Positions 59,421 to 64,000 of a stretch of 64,000 nucleotides of DNA are shown here, piece by piece. Origin of the DNA: Bosea sp. OAE506 (lineage in GTDB: Bacteria; Pseudomonadota; Alphaproteobacteria; Rhizobiales; Beijerinckiaceae). A model generated the notes under the pieces. It ran no database searches, was not told where the DNA came from, and saw only the letters and a program-made list of their open reading frames with translations. Both the position numbers and the translations under genes were made by a program. Within the stretch, counting starts at the first letter, position 1; every line of letters starts with the position of its first letter. The stretch covers positions 565,501 to 629,500 of the forward strand of contig NZ_JBEPOB010000001.1 in NCBI RefSeq assembly GCF_040546595.1, read 5' to 3'.

Positions 59421-60077
59421 ATGGTTGTGATGAATTCCTTGTGGCTCGACTTCCTGACCAATGATGCTCGGGTCATTCACAAGTGGAAGCATTATTTCCC
59501 GATCTACGAGAGACATTTCAGCCGGTTCGTGAACCGCGACGTCGTTTTTCTCGAGATCGGCTGCGGTCAGGGTGGCTCGCTGCAGATGTGGAAGCGCTTT
59601 CTGGGACCCCATGCCCGGATCGTCGGAATCGACATCAACGAGAGCTGCCGCGACTTCGAGGAGGATCAGATTTCCGTCCGGATCGGAAACCAGTCCGACA
59701 CGGCCTTCCTCAAGACGGTGATCGAGGAATTCGGCGTGCCCGACATCGTTCTGGACGATGGCAGCCACTACATGGGCGATCTGAGCGCGACCTTCGACTA
59801 TCTCTACCCGCTCCTCGACCGGAACACGGTCTACATGGTCGAGGATTTGCACACCGCCTATTGGGATGAATATGAGGGCGGGCTCAGGCGCGCCGGCAGC
59901 TTCATCGAGCGCTGCAAGCATTTCATCGACGAGCTCAACGCCGATCATGCCCGCGGCGAACTGGAGCCGACAGAATTTACGCGCACGACGCAATCGATGC
60001 ATGTCTACGACAGCATCGTCGCGTTCGAAAAAGGACGGCACACCGCGAAATTCGCGCCCAAGACCGGGCGTGGTTGA
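59421..60077 (+). CDS. CmcI-like SAM-dependent methyltransferase
   Basis: This 218-residue class I methyltransferase has VVFLEIGCGQGGSLQMWKRF, IVGIDINESCRDFEED, the GNQSDTAFLKTVIEEFGVPD loop and the DIVLDDGSHYMGD motif. This pattern is shared with cephalosporin-hydroxylase (CmcI)-type and sugar O-methyltransferases such as MycE-like enzymes. Start at the ATG at 59421 (MVVMNSLW); 59430 is an alternative. It probably caps or decorates a sugar of the polymer, perhaps at the non-reducing end, as with ABC-exported O-antigens. Confidence 0.85.
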   Translation: MVVMNSLWLDFLTNDARVIHKWKHYFPIYERHFSRFVNRDVVFLEIGCGQGGSLQMWKRFLGPHARIVGIDINESCRDFEEDQISVRIGNQSDTAFLKTVIEEFGVPDIVLDDGSHYMGDLSATFDYLYPLLDRNTVYMVEDLHTAYWDEYEGGLRRAGSFIERCKHFIDELNADHARGELEPTEFTRTTQSMHVYDSIVAFEKGRHTAKFAPKTGRG

Positions 60078-60134
60078 CGAGCTGCGCAGCCGCTGTCTCG
60101 CAGCCGGTACAGACGGAGCAGGGATGGCAGTCCA

Positions 60135-61514
60135 TCAGGGATCTGCGGCGTCGCTGGCGACCCGCAGATCGACGGTCATGCCGGGAATGCCGAGCAGACC
60201 TCGGTAGTTGTGGCGCGAGTTCGACTTCAGGGTGATCGCATCGATCACCCAGTGGTGCTGGACATGGTCAAGTTGGGTGCCGTCCGCGACGGCGACCGAG
60301 ACCATGTAGTCGCCATTCACCAGATACGGCATCTGGAAGTTGAACCGCGCGCGCATGCGTTGGCCGGCCCGGACATGAGGCATCTGCTCGGCATAGGTGA
60401 GATAGGTGTTCTCGCCGAAGAGGTTCTGGCCAAGCCTGTCGCGAAGATGGAAGCCGAGAATGGGACTTGCGAGGTCGATCTTCGCGTCGGCGACAATCTC
60501 GACCGTGACATGCTCGCCGCCCTCGACGCTGAGCAGGGGCGTCCCGGACTGGTCGCGCACGTTCACGGCCCTAATGACAGCGCCGCCGGCGCCGAATGAT
60601 GCGACGCCCGTCGGCGCCGGCAAGTCCCGCATATCGGCTTCGCCCGCATCTGCCGGGTCCGAGCCTTCGCCCTGCGACGGCTCTCCCTGGTCGAAGGCCA
60701 GCTGGACGTCGTTGTCCGGCAGGTCCTTGCGCAGGCCGGAATCCTGGCCTTGCCGGCTCTCGTAGAGCTTGGCGAGATAGGCGTCCGAGACCTCTTTCGG
60801 CGTGCCGTCCTGCACCAGGGTGCCGCTATCCAGCCAGACTGCGCGGTCGCACAGCGACAGCACAGCCGAGCTGTCATGGCTGACGAAGAGCAGCGTGCCG
60901 CGACGCGCGAAATCACGCAAGAAGCGCATGCATTTCTGGACGAAGAACGCGTCGCCGACTGCCAGAGCTTCGTCGATGATGAGAATGTCGGCATCGACAT
61001 GAGCCATGACGGCGAAAGCCAGTCGGACCGACATCCCGCTCGAATAGGTCTTGACCGGCTGGTCGATGAAGTCGCCGAGCCCTGCAAATTCCGCGATGGC
61101 CGGGAAGCGCGTCTCGATGTCCGCATCCGAGAGGCCGAGGATCGACGCGTTGAGCTGCACGTTCTCGCGTCCGGTGAACTCGGGATTGAAGCCGGCCCCC
61201 AGCTCCAGCAAGGCGGCGATCCGGCCTTGAGTGTGGATATGGCCGACAGTGGGGGTCAGCGTGCCGCAGATCATCTGAAGCAATGTCGACTTGCCGGCCC
61301 CGTTGCGTCCGATGATCCCGACGGTCTCGCCCCGTCGGATTTCGAAACCGACCTCGCGCAGCGCCCAGAATTCGCGGAAGTAGCGCGGGATCGGCCGGTT
61401 CAGGAGTTGCGCGGCGCGACCGAAGACGGCCTGCTTCAGGCGGTCCTCCGGCCTGTCGTAGACGAGATAGCATTTGCCGGCGCCGTAGACGCCGATGGCG
61501 ATGTCAGAGGACAT
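60135..61514 (-). CDS. wzt: Polysaccharide ABC exporter ATPase with C-terminal sugar-binding domain (Wzt)
   Basis: This 459-residue protein has an ABC domain with Walker A GRNGAGKST (69-77), signature KTYSSGMSVRL (about 155-165) and DADILIIDEALAVGD (175-188). An acidic linker (GEPSQGEGSDPADAG) joins it to a C-terminal Wzt_C beta-sandwich (about 310-455). That domain recognises the capped non-reducing end of the O-polysaccharide before export. The ATG at 61514 (MSSDIAIGVYGAGKCY) overlaps the permease gene by 11 bases. Confidence 0.95.
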   Translation of the reverse strand: MSSDIAIGVYGAGKCYLVYDRPEDRLKQAVFGRAAQLLNRPIPRYFREFWALREVGFEIRRGETVGIIGRNGAGKSTLLQMICGTLTPTVGHIHTQGRIAALLELGAGFNPEFTGRENVQLNASILGLSDADIETRFPAIAEFAGLGDFIDQPVKTYSSGMSVRLAFAVMAHVDADILIIDEALAVGDAFFVQKCMRFLRDFARRGTLLFVSHDSSAVLSLCDRAVWLDSGTLVQDGTPKEVSDAYLAKLYESRQGQDSGLRKDLPDNDVQLAFDQGEPSQGEGSDPADAGEADMRDLPAPTGVASFGAGGAVIRAVNVRDQSGTPLLSVEGGEHVTVEIVADAKIDLASPILGFHLRDRLGQNLFGENTYLTYAEQMPHVRAGQRMRARFNFQMPYLVNGDYMVSVAVADGTQLDHVQHHWVIDAITLKSNSRHNYRGLLGIPGMTVDLRVASDAADP

Positions 61515-62343
61515 CGGCAAACCCCTTGCGTATCCGCTGGAACCAGGCGAACCCCGCCACCGCCACGGTCCAGCTGATGGCGGTGTAAAGGGCAAGGCCA
61601 CTCCAGGACGGCATCCGCCCCCAGACCAGCACATCGCGAGCCTGTTCGACAGGGAATGTCAGCGGGTTGAGCAGGATCAGGGTCCGGTATGCCTCCGGGA
61701 TGGCCGACATCGGATAGAAGATCGGCGACAGGAACATCAAGGCCGTGACCAGCAACCCGATCATCTGCCCGATGTCGCGGAGAAACACGCCGAGCGCGGC
61801 CAGGAACCAGGTCAGGCCGAGCACCAGCAGGAGAAACGGAGCCAGCACCAGCGGGGTCAGCAGGATCGTCCAGTGAAACGGATTGCCTGCGATCATCATG
61901 GCAATGAAGAGCACGCCAAAGCTGACCAGGCTGTGGAACAAGGCCGACCCCATAGCGACCACGGGCAGAATCTCGATCGGGAACACTACCTTCTTGACGA
62001 AGGTCGCGTTGCTCACGATGAGGCCAGGCGCCCGCCCGATGCACTCGGCGAAGAGTCCCTGCACGATCAGGCCAACGAAAAGAACGACGGCGAAACTGAC
62101 GCCGGCCACTTCGTTCTGGGCCGTCCAACGCGCCTTGAACACCACCGAGAACACAAAGGTATAGACCACGAGCATCGCCATGGGCTGGACCAGCGACCAT
62201 GACAACCCGCCGATCGAGCCGCGATAACGCCCGACAATCTCGCGGACGACGAACTTGCGGATTAGTTGCCGATGCGTCCAAGCGTTTGTCAGAGGCGCAA
62301 AAACAGGCAGCCTCCTCCAGAACCGATCCGCCATTCGCATCAT
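61504..62343 (-). CDS. wzm: Polysaccharide ABC exporter permease (Wzm)
   Basis: This 279-residue ABC-2-type permease has about six membrane helices. It opens with FVVREIVGRYRGSIGGLSWSLVQP, then NATFVKKVVFPIEILPVVAM and ALGVFLRDIGQMIGLLVTALMFLSPIFYPM, the Wzm/KpsM/TagG pattern. With Wzt it exports a lipid-linked polysaccharide across the inner membrane. Two adjacent ATGs (62343, 62340) are possible starts. The stop overlaps the wzt start. Confidence 0.95.
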   Translation of the reverse strand: MMRMADRFWRRLPVFAPLTNAWTHRQLIRKFVVREIVGRYRGSIGGLSWSLVQPMAMLVVYTFVFSVVFKARWTAQNEVAGVSFAVVLFVGLIVQGLFAECIGRAPGLIVSNATFVKKVVFPIEILPVVAMGSALFHSLVSFGVLFIAMMIAGNPFHWTILLTPLVLAPFLLLVLGLTWFLAALGVFLRDIGQMIGLLVTALMFLSPIFYPMSAIPEAYRTLILLNPLTFPVEQARDVLVWGRMPSWSGLALYTAISWTVAVAGFAWFQRIRKGFADVL

Positions 62344-62460
62344 ACCCCGTCTTTGCCGTCCGGACGCGTCGTCGATGGAGAACCGCCTGTGCCGGAAATC
62401 TCGACGCCTTGGTCCCAGGCCCATCGATCTGTCTCACTGCGTGCGGCGAACGCTTAGGCG

Positions 62461-63528
62461 CTATCTCCCACGCAGTCCAGTCGAGCGCAGACCCGAGATC
62501 GCCCGCTGTGGCCGCCGCAGATATCGCGCGATCGCACGGGACGGTTCGGCGTTGATGTCATAGGCCAGAGCCGACAGCAGCAGCTGGAGACCGATCGTGA
62601 CGTTGATCGCCGACATCATGATGATGCCAAGCGCCGTTGGCTCGCCCGTGATCAGCGCCCTGCCCAGATAGGTCGAGCCCAGCGCGACGCCGAAGCCGAA
62701 CATCAGGACGCCAAACAGCGTCCAGATCGTCGCGATGTTGAAGTCCCGCAGAACGTATTGATAGAAGAACCGCGAACAAAAATTCGTCAGATGCTTGCGC
62801 AGGAACGGGACCAGGACCTTGCGCGCACTGAGATTGCTGACCTCGTCGCCGTAACGCGCCGGAATCGGCACATCGACGATGACCGCGCGGATCAGGCCCA
62901 GTTGAAAGATCAGATCCGATTCGAAGAAAAACCGCCGGTCGATTTTTTCAAAATCGAGTTTGTCGACGACCTTCGCATCGAGACAGGTGTATCCGTTGGT
63001 CGGGTCCATCAACTTCCAGTAACCCGACGACATCTTATTGAGGAAAGACAGCATCGCGTTACCGAAGATTCTGATCTTCGGCATCTGCTTTAGATAATGC
63101 GGGGCGTGAAAGCGGTTTCCCTTGGAGTAGTCGGCGTCGTTCAGACAAACCGGCGCGACCAGGACATCGAGGAAATCAGGGTCCATCTGATCGTCTCCGT
63201 CCATCTTGACGAGGAGATCGTAGTCCTGCGCGGCGGCCCGGTAACCGGTCATCATCGCGCCGCCGACGCCCTGATTGACCTCGTGGGTGATCACCGTGAC
63301 GTTGCAGCCCGCGAACTGCTGGACGACCAGCGCTCCGCTGTTCTCGGGGCATTTGTCATCGACCACGAAGACATGATCGACACGGTCCTTCACGTTACGG
63401 ACGACCGTCTCGATGTGAGCACGCACGCGATAGCACGGGATGATGACAGCGACGGTAAGGCGCGCGGACTGGGCGGCCGGCGCTTCCGCGCCCTCCCCCA
63501 TCTCGGCTGCCAGATCACGGTTCATCAC
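62461..63528 (-). CDS. Family 2 glycosyltransferase, DPM/GtrB-like
   Basis: This 355-residue GT2 protein has AVIIPCYRVRAHIETVV, VFVVDDKCPENSG, the metal-site block LLVKMDGDDQMDPDFLDV and the MDPTNGYTCLDAKVVDKL segment. Two C-terminal membrane helices follow. It resembles dolichol-phosphate-mannose-type synthases that charge a polyprenyl phosphate, or initiating transferases of O-antigens. It lies upstream of wzm in the same direction, separated by a 117-base gap. Confidence 0.88.
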   Translation of the reverse strand: MMNRDLAAEMGEGAEAPAAQSARLTVAVIIPCYRVRAHIETVVRNVKDRVDHVFVVDDKCPENSGALVVQQFAGCNVTVITHEVNQGVGGAMMTGYRAAAQDYDLLVKMDGDDQMDPDFLDVLVAPVCLNDADYSKGNRFHAPHYLKQMPKIRIFGNAMLSFLNKMSSGYWKLMDPTNGYTCLDAKVVDKLDFEKIDRRFFFESDLIFQLGLIRAVIVDVPIPARYGDEVSNLSARKVLVPFLRKHLTNFCSRFFYQYVLRDFNIATIWTLFGVLMFGFGVALGSTYLGRALITGEPTALGIIMMSAINVTIGLQLLLSALAYDINAEPSRAIARYLRRPQRAISGLRSTGLRGR

Positions 63529-63670
63529 ACGCTGTTCCCATCATGTTCGCCGCGCCGGCCTGGCCGGCGGCGGGTATCATGCAATTGCGACGCGCCTGTC
63601 ACGCATGCAGCCTGGTCAGGCCGAGCCCGGATCGAAGTGAACGCGCCACGCAGGCTGCGACCGCAACAGG

Positions 63671-64000
63671 TCAGCCGGCGCGGACAGCCTCCGCAGCCTT
63701 CATGGCCGCCAGGACCGAAGCTCCCATCGCGGCTCGCGAATAGAACTCCTGCGCAAACGCCATCTGACCACGGGAGCGGGCCATCCAGGCATCGTCGTCG
63801 GTCATCAACAGGCGAAGGGCCTCCGCCAATCCGGCGGCGTCGTCACAAACGGTGACGACCTTGTCAAGACCGATGATGCCCTGCGCGCCGATCGACGTCG
63901 TCACCAGGGGCAGGCCGCGGCTGAGAGCCTCGATGACCTTGCCTTTGACACCGGCGCCGAACCGCAGGGGCACGATCGCTGCGCGATGGCTGTCATAAAG
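63671..64000 (-). CDS. Family 4 glycosyltransferase, C-terminal fragment
   Basis: About 109 residues run off the right edge. The segment VPLRFGAGVKGKVIEALSRG, then LVTTSIGAQGI and FYSRAAMGASVLAAM, is the C-terminal nucleotide-sugar-binding half of a GT4 (Glycos_transf_1) transferase. The G-x-G-x-K and E-A-L-S-x-G-x-P patterns are typical. Its N-terminal half lies outside the window. It reads toward the DPM-like gene and may be in the same operon. Confidence 0.88.
   Translation of the reverse strand, partial: LYDSHRAAIVPLRFGAGVKGKVIEALSRGLPLVTTSIGAQGIIGLDKVVTVCDDAAGLAEALRLLMTDDDAWMARSRGQMAFAQEFYSRAAMGASVLAAMKAAEAVRAG

Overview
The window is high-GC DNA with dense, partly overlapping genes. 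It most likely comes from an alphaproteobacterium of the order Hyphomicrobiales, and a Bosea-like genome fits best. This rests on the protein style, the composition and the dispersed mosaic palindromic repeats (ends CGTCAT...ATGACG, or the CCTCATCCTGAGG type). The genus is an inference. No tRNA, rRNA, CRISPR array or insertion sequence was recognised.

Region 1 (1-5.4 kb) is housekeeping: the tail of a GNAT acetyltransferase, a YgjP/SprT-type metallopeptidase, thiC under a TPP riboswitch with a visible Shine-Dalgarno-sequestering stem, a small YjfB-like protein and an OmpA-family protein with a very long Pro/Ala-rich segment.

Region 2 (5.5-16.1 kb) is a divergent catabolic/uptake locus. Leftward run a creatininase-family hydrolase, two Dpp/Opp-type permeases, a fused two-domain ATPase and a polysaccharide-deacetylase/PuuE-like hydrolase. 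Rightward run a MarR-type regulator, the cognate solute-binding protein, an isoaspartyl peptidase/asparaginase, a ketopantoate-reductase-like enzyme and an SDR. A perfect 8+8 bp palindrome lies in the divergent promoter gap. Together these look like import and breakdown of a peptide-like or amide/cyclic-amide compound, but the substrate is unknown.

Region 3 (16.1-19.6 kb) holds an apparent orphan toxin/immunity pair with abutting reading frames, a palindromic repeat, and glutamine-dependent NAD synthetase.

Region 4 (19.7-64 kb) is a large surface-polysaccharide locus that runs off the right edge. It encodes three nucleotide-sugar routes: dTDP-L-rhamnose (rfbBCDA), GDP-mannose to a GDP-6-deoxyhexose, probably GDP-D-rhamnose (gmd-rmd), and a UDP-xylose synthase. 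It also has soluble and membrane glycosyltransferases, GtrA/GtrB-type lipid-linked sugar genes, four large polytopic GT-C-like proteins, six methyltransferases, a NeuD-like acetyltransferase with a beta-propeller glycosidase-like partner, an MBOAT/AlgJ O-acetylation pair, an OafA-type acyltransferase and a Wzm/Wzt ABC exporter whose ATPase has a carbohydrate-binding tail. I infer an O-antigen or capsule exported by the ABC route and heavily methylated and acetylated. Two genes carry frameshifts: a GMC-type oxidoreductase, in a GGGTTTCCC run, and the OafA-type acyltransferase, in a CG dinucleotide run. AT-rich patches near 41.6, 53.3 and 55 kb suggest that parts were acquired separately.
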